From positions 186,001-250,000 of the forward strand of contig NZ_FCOF02000001.1 of the NCBI RefSeq assembly GCF_001544755.2: a stretch of 64,000 nt of DNA, read 5' to 3'. Position 1 is the stretch's first letter; every line of letters starts with the position of its first letter. The DNA comes from Caballeronia catudaia. GTDB lineage: Bacteria; Pseudomonadota; Gammaproteobacteria; Burkholderiales; Burkholderiaceae. Of this stretch, positions 28,073 through 36,611 are shown one piece after another. The translations under genes were made by a program, and so were the position numbers. The notes beneath the pieces were generated by a model that made no database searches, was not told the origin of the DNA, and saw only the letters and a program-made list of their open reading frames with translations.

Positions 28073-28717
28073 ATGCTCGGCATTACCGGTTTCACGTTCT
28101 TCCTCATCGCCGTTTTTCTTCTGAATGTCACGCCCGGTCCCGATACCGCCTATATCGTCGGGCGCAGCGTCGCGCAGGGGCGCGGCGCGGGCATCGTGTC
28201 GTCGCTGGGCATTTCCGCAGGTTGCATCGTTCATACGCTCGCGTGCGCGTTCGGCCTGACGGCGATCCTCGCGGCATCGTCGACGGCGTTTACAGTCATC
28301 AAAATGGCGGGCGCGGTTTATCTGATTTATCTCGGCGTGCGGCTGATCTTCACGAAGCGCGACGACACACAACCTGCCCAAGAAAAACAAAGCGAAAAGG
28401 CGATGCCGAAATCGCTGGGCCAGCTTTTCGCGCAAGGTTTCGTCACGAACGTGCTGAACCCGAAGGTCGTGCTGTTCTTCGTGTCGTTCTTTCCGCAATT
28501 CGTCGCAGCCGACAGCCAGCACAAGACGCTCGCGTTCCTCGCGCTCGGCATCGTGTTCATCGCGATGAGCACGATCTGGAACAGCTTCGTCGCGTGGATC
28601 GCAGGCAGCGTTACCGAGCGCTTCGCGGGCAAATCCGGCGTCAAGAAGTGGCTGGACCGTGGCGTTGGCACGGCGTTCGTGGGACTCGGCATCAAGCTCG
28701 CGACGACGCATCGGTGA
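28073..28717 (+). CDS. LysE/RhtB-family amino-acid exporter
   Basis: A 214-residue protein with about six membrane segments. The N-terminal family motif NVTPGPDTAYIVGRSVAQGRG is near residues 18-38, and a charged cytoplasmic loop separates segments three and four (FTKRDDTQPAQEKQSEKAM). It probably exports an amino acid or homoserine lactone-like compound; substrate unknown. It lies 63 bp after fmt and may be read through from it. Confidence 0.88.
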   Translation: MLGITGFTFFLIAVFLLNVTPGPDTAYIVGRSVAQGRGAGIVSSLGISAGCIVHTLACAFGLTAILAASSTAFTVIKMAGAVYLIYLGVRLIFTKRDDTQPAQEKQSEKAMPKSLGQLFAQGFVTNVLNPKVVLFFVSFFPQFVAADSQHKTLAFLALGIVFIAMSTIWNSFVAWIAGSVTERFAGKSGVKKWLDRGVGTAFVGLGIKLATTHR

Positions 28718-28742
28718 ATCGCTCAAATTGCACCGGCGTGGA

Positions 28743-28770
28743 TTGAATTATTGACGGACGCCCATATCTA
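28743..28770 (+). promoter_or_regulatory. Candidate sigma-32 (heat-shock) promoter for htpX
   Basis: TTGAAT at 28743-28748 and CCCATATCTA at 28761-28770, with 13 bp between TTGAA and CCCATAT. This matches the sigma-32 layout (CTTGAAA, then CCCCATNTA), about 90 bp before the htpX ATG. htpX is a heat-shock gene in other proteobacteria, which agrees. Confidence 0.6.
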
Positions 28771-28858
28771 ACATTTTGCTTACAATCGTGGTCCCGGTCA
28801 TATCGGCCGGGGCAACCGCGCACTTCGCGCACTGCATTCAGGGAGAGGAGTTCCGGAC

Positions 28859-29713
28859 ATGTTCAACTGGGTCAAAACCGCGATGCTGATGGCTGCGATC
28901 ACGGCCCTCTTTGTCGTGATCGGCGGAATGATCGGCGGCAAGAGCGGCATGATGCTCGCGCTGCTCATCGCGCTCGGCATGAATTTCTTTTCGTACTGGT
29001 TTTCCGACAAGATGGTCCTGCGCATGTACAACGCGCAGGAAGTCGACGAAACCACCGCGCCGCAGTTCTATCGCATGGTGCGCGAGCTCGCCACGCGCGC
29101 TCAATTGCCGATGCCGCGCGTCTATCTGATCAACGAAGACGCGCCGAACGCGTTCGCGACGGGCCGCAATCCGGAGCACGCGGCGGTCGCGGCGACCACG
29201 GGCATTCTGCGCGTGCTGTCCGAGCGTGAAATGCGCGGCGTGATGGCGCACGAGCTGGCGCACGTGAAGCACCGCGACATCCTGATCTCGACGGTCTCGG
29301 CGACGATGGCCGGTGCGGTTTCGGCGCTCGCGAACTTCGCGATGTTCTTCGGCGGGCGCGACGACGAAGGCCGCCCGATGAATCCGATCGCGAGCATTCT
29401 CCTGGCGATCCTCGCGCCGATCGCGGGCGCGATAATCCAGATGGCGATTTCCCGCGCGCGCGAATTCGAAGCCGATCGCGGCGGCGCGGAGATTTCGGGC
29501 GATCCGCAAGCGCTCGCGAGCGCGCTCGAAAAGATTCACGCGTACGCGTCGGGCGTGCCGTTCCCGACGGCCGAGCAGCATCCGGCGACCGCGCAGATGA
29601 TGATCATGAATCCGCTTTCGGGCGGCGGCATCGCGAATCTTTTCTCGACGCACCCGGCAACGGAAGAGCGCGTCGCGCGTCTGATGGAGATGGCGCGCAC
29701 GGGCCGCTTCTAA
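28859..29713 (+). CDS. htpX: Membrane zinc metalloprotease HtpX
   Basis: A 284-residue M48 protease acting in inner-membrane protein quality control with FtsH. Two N-terminal TM segments ([35 protein letters not shown]) precede the catalytic HELAH ([12 protein letters not shown], about residue 130), then two further hydrophobic segments and the third zinc ligand in [10 protein letters not shown]. The GGAG-containing ribosome site is close to 28859. A candidate sigma-32 promoter precedes it. Confidence 0.95.
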   Translation: MFNWVKTAMLMAAITALFVVIGGMIGGKSGMMLALLIALGMNFFSYWFSDKMVLRMYNAQEVDETTAPQFYRMVRELATRAQLPMPRVYLINEDAPNAFATGRNPEHAAVAATTGILRVLSEREMRGVMAHELAHVKHRDILISTVSATMAGAVSALANFAMFFGGRDDEGRPMNPIASILLAILAPIAGAIIQMAISRAREFEADRGGAEISGDPQALASALEKIHAYASGVPFPTAEQHPATAQMMIMNPLSGGGIANLFSTHPATEERVARLMEMARTGRF

Positions 29714-29865
29714 CAGCTTGCAAGGTGTCGTAACGAAGGCCGTTCCGGTTTCCACCGCAACGGCCTCTTTTGCATCGCACTCCGCACGCCGGTGCGCGGA
29801 TTCCCGCAAGTTACAATTCCCCGTTCGCGCGAACTGCGCGTCGCCGTTGACCGTTCCCGTTTTCC

Positions 29866-31284
29866 ATGACCGACAAGCCTTCCCGGCGGCCCGCCGCCGC
29901 GCATTCCCGCCTGAGCGCGCTGCATCTCGCGCCCGATTCGCTCGCGTTCGCGCTCGACTGCGCGGCGCAAGCCGTTGGCGCGGTGCGCGCGGGTTCGGCG
30001 CTGCCGGCGGCGTTGCAGACGGTCGTCGGGTCTGGCAAGCACGCGACGGCGCGCGGCGCGGTGCAGGATATCGCGTATCGCGCGATGCGCCGCCTCGCGC
30101 TCGCCGATGCGCTGATGCACAAGCTCGTCAAGAAAGCGCCGCCGCCGCACGTGGGCAACGTGCTCGTCTGCGCATTCACGCTGCTGACGGACGACGAAGC
30201 GCACGCGGCCTACGCGCCGTTCACCGTCGTCGATCAGGCCGTGACTGCGATTGCCGCGCGCCGCGACTTTGCCTTCGCGAAGGGGCTCGTGAACGCCGTG
30301 CTGCGCGGTTTCCTGCGCGAGCGCGCAACGCTGATGGACGACGCGCGCAAGAACGAAGTCGTGCGCTGGAATTATCCGCAATGGTGGATCGACTCGGTCA
30401 GACGCGGCCAGCCCGGTGCCTGGGAGCGCATCCTCGAAGCGGGCAACGTGCAGGGGCCGCTCACGCTGCGCGTGAATGCGCGGCATGCGAAGGTCGATGA
30501 CTATCTGGCGCGTCTGCGCGATGCGCACATCGAAGCCGAAGTGGTGGGCCTGCACGCGGTGCGCCTGAAAACGCCGATGCCCGTCGATCGTATTCCCGGT
30601 TTCGACGAAGGCGTCGTGTCAGTGCAGGACGCGGGCGCGCAACTCGCCGCGCAGTTGCTCGACGCGAAGGACGGCATGCGTGTGCTCGACGCGTGCGCGG
30701 CGCCGGGTGGAAAGACGGGGCACGTGCTCGAACTCGCGAACGTCGATCTGATCGCGCTCGAAAGCGACGCGGAGCGCTCCGGCCGCATCGCACAGAATCT
30801 GACGCGCCTGAAGCTCGATGCGCGCATCGAAGTGGGCGACGCGGGCGATCCTGCGCAATGGTTCGACGGCGTGCCGTTCGATCGCATTCTCGCGGACGTG
30901 CCGTGCTCGGCGTCGGGCATCGTGCGGCGCCATCCGGACATCCGCTGGTTGCGGCGCGCGTCGGACATCGCTGCGCTCGTCGCCGAGCAGCGCCGCATTC
31001 TGAACGCGCTGTGGCCGCTCGTCGCGAAGGGCGGCGAGCTGCTTTACGTGACATGTTCCATCTTTCCCGAGGAGGGCGAAGAGCAGGCCCGCTGGTTTGG
31101 AACCGCGCATGAAGATGCGGTACGATTGGACGCGCCGGGCCAGTTGTTGCCGACAGCGGCGCGCGCGAGCGCGGACGCGGTGCGGGGTTCACCGGACGGT
31201 ACAAATTTCGCGTCTCCGAGCCGTGGCGCGGAAACCTTCGCGGACCACGACGGATTCTTCTACGCGCGCTTTCAGAAACGGTGA
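29866..31284 (+). CDS. rsmB: 16S rRNA (cytosine-967-C5)-methyltransferase
   Basis: A 472-residue enzyme that methylates C967 of 16S rRNA. It has an N-terminal NusB-like domain (about 30-170), an SAM-binding fold (ACAAPGGKTGHVLEL), the PCSASG motif with one active cysteine (DVPCSASGIVRRHPD) and the catalytic TCS motif (VTCSIFPEEGEEQ). Its last codons overlap the GTG start of the DUF4390 gene, forming an operon with a two-component pair. Confidence 0.93.
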   Translation: MTDKPSRRPAAAHSRLSALHLAPDSLAFALDCAAQAVGAVRAGSALPAALQTVVGSGKHATARGAVQDIAYRAMRRLALADALMHKLVKKAPPPHVGNVLVCAFTLLTDDEAHAAYAPFTVVDQAVTAIAARRDFAFAKGLVNAVLRGFLRERATLMDDARKNEVVRWNYPQWWIDSVRRGQPGAWERILEAGNVQGPLTLRVNARHAKVDDYLARLRDAHIEAEVVGLHAVRLKTPMPVDRIPGFDEGVVSVQDAGAQLAAQLLDAKDGMRVLDACAAPGGKTGHVLELANVDLIALESDAERSGRIAQNLTRLKLDARIEVGDAGDPAQWFDGVPFDRILADVPCSASGIVRRHPDIRWLRRASDIAALVAEQRRILNALWPLVAKGGELLYVTCSIFPEEGEEQARWFGTAHEDAVRLDAPGQLLPTAARASADAVRGSPDGTNFASPSRGAETFADHDGFFYARFQKR

Positions 31285-31877
31285 CGATCAAACGCTTTTT
31301 TCCGCTTCGGCTCGCGGCCGTCATCTGGACTGCGCTGACGCTCTGGCTGACCGTCGCCGCAGTCGAACCGGCGTTTGCCGAGACGATCGCCGTGCAGCGC
31401 GCGTCGCTGCAGGCCGACAATGCCGGCTGGAGTCTCGACGCGCACTTCGACTTCGATCTCAACAGCAGCCTCGAAGAAGCCGTGAACCGCAGCGTGCCGC
31501 TCTATTTCACGATCGACTTCGCGCTGTCGCGGCCCCGCTGGTACTGGTTCGACGAAGAGCCGGTGAACGTGTCGCAGAGCATCCGTCTTTCCTATCAGCC
31601 GCTCACGAACGAATATCGCGTGTCGACGGGCGGCTTGCAGTTGCGTTTCGCCTCGCTCAATGAAGCGCTCGCGGTCATCAGGCACGTGACTTCGTGGCAC
31701 GTCATCGACCGGAACCAGGTGCGTGGCGGCGAAACCTATACCGCATCGGTGCGCATGCAACTCGACATCGCATTGATGCCCAAGCCGTTCCAGATCGACG
31801 CGGTGAACAACCGCGACTGGAACCTCTCTTCTGACTGGAAGCGTTTTACTTTTACGGCGGCAGAACGTGCGAAATAG
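31281..31877 (+). CDS. DUF4390 protein, secreted
   Basis: A 198-residue protein starting at a GTG that overlaps the rsmB stop (GTGA). Residues 1-33 form a signal peptide (AAVIWTALTLWLTVAAVEPAFA). The mature part has the DUF4390 layout, including DFALSRPRWYWFDEEP and a later IRLSYQPLTNEYRVS stretch. Function unknown; it is found beside NtrY-like kinases in betaproteobacteria and may be a periplasmic sensor partner. Confidence 0.85.
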   Translation: MTIKRFFPLRLAAVIWTALTLWLTVAAVEPAFAETIAVQRASLQADNAGWSLDAHFDFDLNSSLEEAVNRSVPLYFTIDFALSRPRWYWFDEEPVNVSQSIRLSYQPLTNEYRVSTGGLQLRFASLNEALAVIRHVTSWHVIDRNQVRGGETYTASVRMQLDIALMPKPFQIDAVNNRDWNLSSDWKRFTFTAAERAK

Positions 31878-34329
31878 ATTTCGACGCGGCCGCACGGACA
31901 TGAAAAGTTTCGTCGTCCGGCTGCTGGTCTCGACGGTTGCGCTCACGGCGGTTCTGCTGCTCGTGATGCTCGCGCTCGCGAGCGCGAACACCGAGTTCTT
32001 CGACCGCTATTACGGCTGGCTCTACGCGGCGAACGTTGCGGTGGCGATCGTGTTCATGCTGATCGTCATCAGTTTGTTCATCATCATCGTGTCGCGAGTG
32101 CGGCAAGGGCGCTTCGGCACGCGACTGCTGGCGAAGCTCGCGTTCATCTTCGCGCTCGTCGGCGTGGTGCCGGGCGCGATCATCTATGTGGTTTCGTATC
32201 AGTTCGTGTCGCGCAGTATCGAATCGTGGTTCGACGTGAACGTCGAAACCGCACTCACGTCGGGTCTGACGCTCGGCCGCGGCATGCTCGAAACCTCGCT
32301 CGCCGATTTCAAGAACCGCGGCCGGCAAATGAGCGATCAGCTCGCGAGCGCCGATCCGTCGAGCCTCACGCTCTCGCTGTTGCGTTTGCGCGATCAATAC
32401 GGCGTGCAGGACGCGGTGGTGTTCGAACGGCCGCGCGATCAGTACAACCGCGAGGATCTGACGTCGAACAACGGTCTGCAGCGTGTCGCGGGACTGCGCA
32501 CGGTCGCGCAGGCATCGGGCAATTACTACGCGCTCCTGCCGGCCAACGAGCCGACCAGCACGATGCTCAAGCAGGCGCAGGATCATCCATATGGAGCGAT
32601 CGAAGGCGAGATCGACGGCGATCCGAAATCGAACGGACCGAAGGGCGCGCTGCGATTACGCGTGGTCACCAAGATCCCCGATCCGACGACGACCACCGAG
32701 TTTCAGCACGTCGACCGCTTTCTGCAGATCGAGCAGCCGGTGAGTCAGGAACTCGCGCGCAACGCCGATGCCGTGCAGCGCGCGTATCGCGAGTATCAGG
32801 AGAAGCGGCTCGGGCGCACGGGCTTGCGCAAGATGTATATCGGCACGCTGACGCTCGCGCTTTTTCTCGCGACCTTCATCGCGATGATGATGGCGCTCGC
32901 GCTCGGCAATCAGCTCGCGCGCCCGTTGTTCCTGCTCGCGCAGGGCACGAAGGAAGTGGCCGAGGGCGACTACACGCCCAAACGCGAGATCAATTCGCGC
33001 GACGAACTCGGCTTTCTCACGCAGTCCTTCAATGCGATGACGCGCCAGCTCTCCGAGGCGCGTGCGGCCGTCGAGAACAATCGCATCGCGCTGGAGCATT
33101 CGAAGGCGTATCTGGAAAGTATTCTTGCGAACCTCACGGCGGGCGTGTTCGTGTTCGACCGGCAGTTCCGGCTCGCCACCGCGAATCGCGGCGCGGAGCG
33201 CATCTTCCGCCAGCCGTTCGGCACGCTGATCAATCAGCCGCTCGACCGGATCGACGTCCTTGCGGAATTCGGCACGATGGTGAAAAAGGCGTTCGCCGAG
33301 CGCGATGCCGCGTCGAGCGGCTCCGATCATCCGGTCGGCGACCGCGGGCACTGGCAACAGCAGGTCGCGGTGACGGTGCCGGGCGAGAATGATCCGCTCA
33401 CGCTGCTGGTGCGCGGCACGCAATTGCTGAGCGTGACCGAGAGCGATTCCGACGATGCGGAAACGACCGGCTACGTCGTCGTGTTCGACGACATCTCCGA
33501 CGTCATCTCCGCGCAGCGTTCGGTCGCCTGGGGCGAAGTCGCGCGACGTCTCGCGCACGAGATCAAGAATCCGCTCACGCCCATTCAGCTCTCGGCGGAG
33601 CGCCTGCAGATGAAGCTCGCCGACAAGCTCGCGCCGCCCGATGCCGAAGTGCTCAAGCGTGCGTCGACGACCATCGTGAATCAGGTGCAGGCGATGAAGC
33701 AGATGGTCGACGACTTCCGCGAGTACGCGCGCACGCCGCCCGCGGTGCTCGGCAATCTGCAACTGAACGATCTCGTCGCGGAAGTGCTGACGCTGTACGG
33801 CATCGAAGACGGCAAGACGCCGATCAAGATTGATCTCGCGAAGCTGCCGGTGATTCGCGGCGACGCGACGCAGATCCGTCAGGTCATCCACAACTTGCTG
33901 CAGAACGCGCAGGACGCTGTGGCGGACGTCGCGGAGCCGCGCGTTCTGCTCGAAACGAGGACAGTAGAATATGGCGAGCCCGATGCATCGGGTCATGCGC
34001 GCGTCGCGGTTCGCCTCACGGTCTCGGACAACGGCACGGGCTTTCCGGCGCGTATTCTTTCCCGCGCTTTCGAGCCTTACGTGACGACGAAAGCAAAGGG
34101 TACGGGCCTGGGACTTGCAACCGTGAAGAAGATCGTCGACGAGCATGGTGCGCGCATCGACATACGCAACCGCTCGAAGACCGCGGATGTGATCGAGGGT
34201 GCGCAGATATCGATTCTGTTTCTGCAACTCGCGGACGACACCGCAGCGCCCGGCGCGACGCCGCCGGGGGCCGGTGCCGCAGCGAATCAGGGAACGACAA
34301 AAGCAACAGTGCAGACAAGGGCAGCTTAA
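31867..34329 (+). CDS. NtrY-like sensor histidine kinase
   Basis: An 820-residue membrane kinase from the GTG at 31867 (ATG at 31900 is equally possible). It has three to four N-terminal TM segments, a variable periplasmic region, another TM at about 320-345, a HAMP domain, a PAS domain (LESILANLTAGVFVFD), the dimerisation box with phosphorylated H564 (RRLAHEIKNPLTPIQLSAERL), and an ATPase domain (NLLQNAQDA, SDNGTGF, GTGLGL). It overlaps DUF4390 by 11 bp and its TAA directly abuts the response-regulator ATG. NtrY proteins often respond to nitrogen or redox cues; the signal here is unknown. Confidence 0.9.
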   Translation: MRNRFRRGRTDMKSFVVRLLVSTVALTAVLLLVMLALASANTEFFDRYYGWLYAANVAVAIVFMLIVISLFIIIVSRVRQGRFGTRLLAKLAFIFALVGVVPGAIIYVVSYQFVSRSIESWFDVNVETALTSGLTLGRGMLETSLADFKNRGRQMSDQLASADPSSLTLSLLRLRDQYGVQDAVVFERPRDQYNREDLTSNNGLQRVAGLRTVAQASGNYYALLPANEPTSTMLKQAQDHPYGAIEGEIDGDPKSNGPKGALRLRVVTKIPDPTTTTEFQHVDRFLQIEQPVSQELARNADAVQRAYREYQEKRLGRTGLRKMYIGTLTLALFLATFIAMMMALALGNQLARPLFLLAQGTKEVAEGDYTPKREINSRDELGFLTQSFNAMTRQLSEARAAVENNRIALEHSKAYLESILANLTAGVFVFDRQFRLATANRGAERIFRQPFGTLINQPLDRIDVLAEFGTMVKKAFAERDAASSGSDHPVGDRGHWQQQVAVTVPGENDPLTLLVRGTQLLSVTESDSDDAETTGYVVVFDDISDVISAQRSVAWGEVARRLAHEIKNPLTPIQLSAERLQMKLADKLAPPDAEVLKRASTTIVNQVQAMKQMVDDFREYARTPPAVLGNLQLNDLVAEVLTLYGIEDGKTPIKIDLAKLPVIRGDATQIRQVIHNLLQNAQDAVADVAEPRVLLETRTVEYGEPDASGHARVAVRLTVSDNGTGFPARILSRAFEPYVTTKAKGTGLGLATVKKIVDEHGARIDIRNRSKTADVIEGAQISILFLQLADDTAAPGATPPGAGAAANQGTTKATVQTRAA

Positions 34330-35040
34330 ATGGCAACCATCCTGGTGGTAGACGATGAAATGGGGATCCGGGAACTGCTCTCCGAGATCCTGAGCGACGA
34401 AGGCCACGTTGTGGAGGTGGCGGAAAACGCGCAGGTCGCGCGCGAGTACCGTCTGGAGCAAACGCCCGATCTCGTATTGCTCGATATCTGGATGCCCGAC
34501 ACCGACGGCGTGACCTTGCTCAAAGAGTGGGCAGCGCAGGGCAAGCTCACGATGCCGGTGATCATGATGTCCGGCCACGCGACCATCGACACCGCTGTCG
34601 AAGCGACCAAGATCGGCGCGCTCAACTTTCTTGAAAAGCCGATCGCGCTGCAGAAGCTGCTGAAGGCCGTCGAGCAGGGGCTCGCGCACGGTACTGCCGC
34701 TGCGCCCGTGGCGGCTGTAGCGAAGCCGCCGGCAAGCGCGAGCGCATCGGGCGTGCCCGTGGCGGCGGCGCTGCCGACGGCGTCATCGTTGAACGCATCG
34801 GGCGATGCGATGGCGGGCGCGTCGCAGAATCAGGCGGGGCAGACGGCATCCATCTCGTTCGATATCCCGTTGCGCGATGCGCGCGACGCGTTCGAGCGGG
34901 CGTACTTCGAGTATCACCTCGCGCGCGAGAACGGCAGCATGACGCGCGTCGCGGAAAAGACGGGGCTCGAGCGCACGCATTTGTATCGCAAGCTCAAGCA
35001 GTTGGGCGTCGATCTTGGAAAGAACAAGAACGAGGTCTGA
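34330..35040 (+). CDS. Response regulator: receiver plus Fis-type HTH, no AAA+ domain
   Basis: A 236-residue partner of the upstream kinase. The receiver domain (1-120) has the acidic pocket VVDDE and the phosphorylated D52 in LLDIWMPDTDG, plus MMSGHA and K in FLEKPI. A 65-residue Ala/Ser/Pro-rich linker leads to a C-terminal Fis-like helix-turn-helix (EYHLARENGSMTRVAEKTGLERTHLYRKLKQLGV). True NtrX carries an AAA+ sigma-54 domain between these parts; here it is absent and replaced by the linker, so it probably binds DNA without sigma-54 activation. Confidence 0.9.
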   Translation: MATILVVDDEMGIRELLSEILSDEGHVVEVAENAQVAREYRLEQTPDLVLLDIWMPDTDGVTLLKEWAAQGKLTMPVIMMSGHATIDTAVEATKIGALNFLEKPIALQKLLKAVEQGLAHGTAAAPVAAVAKPPASASASGVPVAAALPTASSLNASGDAMAGASQNQAGQTASISFDIPLRDARDAFERAYFEYHLARENGSMTRVAEKTGLERTHLYRKLKQLGVDLGKNKNEV

Positions 35041-35082
35041 GCGCCGTCTTCAAACATTCTTCCGAAAGATGCGCGAAGGGGC

Positions 35083-35111
35083 TTGAGGGCCGCGATAGTC
35101 TCTGCTATAGT
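35083..35111 (+). promoter_or_regulatory. Promoter of tRNA-Phe
   Basis: TTGAGG at 35083-35088 and TATAGT at 35106-35111, with 17-bp spacing, placed 15 bp upstream of the tRNA. A strong housekeeping promoter. Confidence 0.82.
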
Positions 35112-35125
35112 TTCACCTCTTCGTT

Positions 35126-35201
35126 GGCCCGGTAGCTCAGTTGGTAGAGCAGCGGATTGAAAATCCGCGTGTCGGTGGTTCGATTCCGCCCCAGGCCACC
35201 A
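35126..35201 (+). tRNA. tRNA-Phe (anticodon GAA)
   Basis: A 76-nt cloverleaf with encoded CCA. The anticodon loop reads TTGAAAA with GAA; D loop AGCTCAGTTGGTAGAGC and T loop TTCGATT. The acceptor stem pairs GGCC with GGCC but has one C-A opposition at pair 5-68, an oddity. It is followed by an intrinsic terminator. Confidence 0.95.
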
Positions 35202-35210
35202 GAATGCAAG

Positions 35211-35245
35211 AAGCCCGAGAGTGTCTATCGCTCTCGGGCTTTTTC
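35211..35245 (+). terminator. Terminator of tRNA-Phe
   Basis: AAGCCCGAGAG (35211 on) pairs with CTCTCGGGCTT around a 9-nt loop, followed by a T-rich run. Good intrinsic terminator. Confidence 0.9.
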
Positions 35246-35292
35246 TTTTTCCGCGCTCATCGTTCGAATGCGGACAAACTGCACCAAAGACA

Positions 35293-35324
35293 AACGGGCC
35301 GATCGCGCGGACGAACGGCCCGTT
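35293..35324 (-). terminator. Possible terminator of the glycosidase lipoprotein gene
   Basis: AACGGGCCG (35293-35301) pairs with CGGCCCGTT (35316-35324), 14-nt loop. On the minus strand it is followed by TTTGTCTTT. It lies 22 bp past the stop at 35346. Confidence 0.55.
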
Positions 35325-35345
35325 CCTGTTTCAGCGATCCGATCT

Positions 35346-36611
35346 TTACTTCGGGTTCGACGCCACGAAATTCCTGAACGCCGTGTACGCTGCTTTTTGC
35401 GTCTTGCCGTCGTTTTTCAAGAGGCCGTAGCTGCCTTCGCCCCCGGACGGATCATCGTACAGCTGATAAACCTGGATGGCCTGCACGTTGTACTGCGACG
35501 CCACCGATACGAACTGCGCCATCATCCTGTTGCCGATCATGTACGAAGCAATTTGCTGATCGCTACCGTGCCACGGGCGCACGCCGAACTCCGTCAGCCA
35601 GATCGGCTTGCCGAATTGCTTCAGGACGCCGAGCACGTTGTGGCAACCAGTGCCGCCGCAAGCGTTTGTGATGTCGCCTTGTTCCGAATACCAGTGCCAT
35701 GCGGTGATGTCCCACGTCACGACCGGATGACCGCCCGAACCGTCTGGCTGCGTGCCTGCCGCGAGCATCTGATCGAACCCGTAGTGCAGCCAGGTTTCGC
35801 CGCCGAGAATGATCTTGCCTGACGTGTCCACCGACTTGATGCCGGCGATCAACCCGCGGATCGCGCCGCGCGCCTTCTGAAAGATGGCGTTGTTGTATTG
35901 CTGCGGATAGACGCCGTCCACGTTGCCGACCAGCGCGCCGTTACTGGAGCCGAGTTCGTTCGAAACCTCGTAGTAGGGATAGCGATACGAATGGGCCGTT
36001 TGACGGCCGAGCGTGTAACCGGCGTTGTAGGCGTCGGTTTCGCTGTTCAAGTTGTTCCCGATCAGTAGAACCGGATACACGGTTACGCCGCCGGCGGCCA
36101 TCGTCTTCGCGATGCCCGCAAGCTTGTTCACCGATGCCTGGTTGTACACCTCATTGCGATAGAGCTTGACGCCCAGATTCTGCAACTGCGAAAGCTGAAG
36201 CGCTGGGCTCGAGATGTCGTATGCGCCGCCGCCGTTGTTGTGGCCGTTTGCGCCGTAGAAGATCTTCGCTGTGGTCGATGTCTTATCGGTCGATGCGGGC
36301 GCGCTGCTGCTGGGAGCGACAGTGCCACTAGCGGCGGCGGAGTCGCTGGCGGCCGCATCGGTCGTCCCGGTGCTGCTGGCCGCGGGCGCGTCGCTGGCCG
36401 CGACGGCGGTTGTCGCCGTGCTCGCACTCGCACTCGCATTGGCGTTGGCGTTGGGGGCGTCGGCACCTCCGCCGCCGCCACACGCGGCGAGCAGAACGCT
36501 GGCCGCGATCGCGCTGGCGAACAGCGTGGCCTTGCGCACGATAAACACATTGCCAGCGACCGATTTGACGGCGTGAAACTCGCGCGCGAGAGACTGGAAC
36601 AGATTCATCAT
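35346..36611 (-). CDS. Lipoprotein with glycoside-hydrolase (clan A TIM-barrel) catalytic domain
   Basis: A 421-residue exported protein. A lipobox LLAAC with C44 follows a hydrophobic signal stretch. A low-complexity Ala/Ser/Thr linker runs to about residue 112. The remaining 310 residues look like a GH clan-A (beta/alpha)8 barrel: the candidate acid/base is E219 (EVSNELG) and the candidate nucleophile E341 (IWLTEFGVRPW), the usual N-E and T-E-F/G signatures. The substrate is unknown; surface exopolysaccharide or cell-wall-linked glycan is plausible. A GTG at codon 22 might be the true start. It stands alone, with long non-coding DNA upstream. Confidence 0.75.
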   Translation of the reverse strand: MMNLFQSLAREFHAVKSVAGNVFIVRKATLFASAIAASVLLAACGGGGGADAPNANANASASASTATTAVAASDAPAASSTGTTDAAASDSAAASGTVAPSSSAPASTDKTSTTAKIFYGANGHNNGGGAYDISSPALQLSQLQNLGVKLYRNEVYNQASVNKLAGIAKTMAAGGVTVYPVLLIGNNLNSETDAYNAGYTLGRQTAHSYRYPYYEVSNELGSSNGALVGNVDGVYPQQYNNAIFQKARGAIRGLIAGIKSVDTSGKIILGGETWLHYGFDQMLAAGTQPDGSGGHPVVTWDITAWHWYSEQGDITNACGGTGCHNVLGVLKQFGKPIWLTEFGVRPWHGSDQQIASYMIGNRMMAQFVSVASQYNVQAIQVYQLYDDPSGGEGSYGLLKNDGKTQKAAYTAFRNFVASNPK

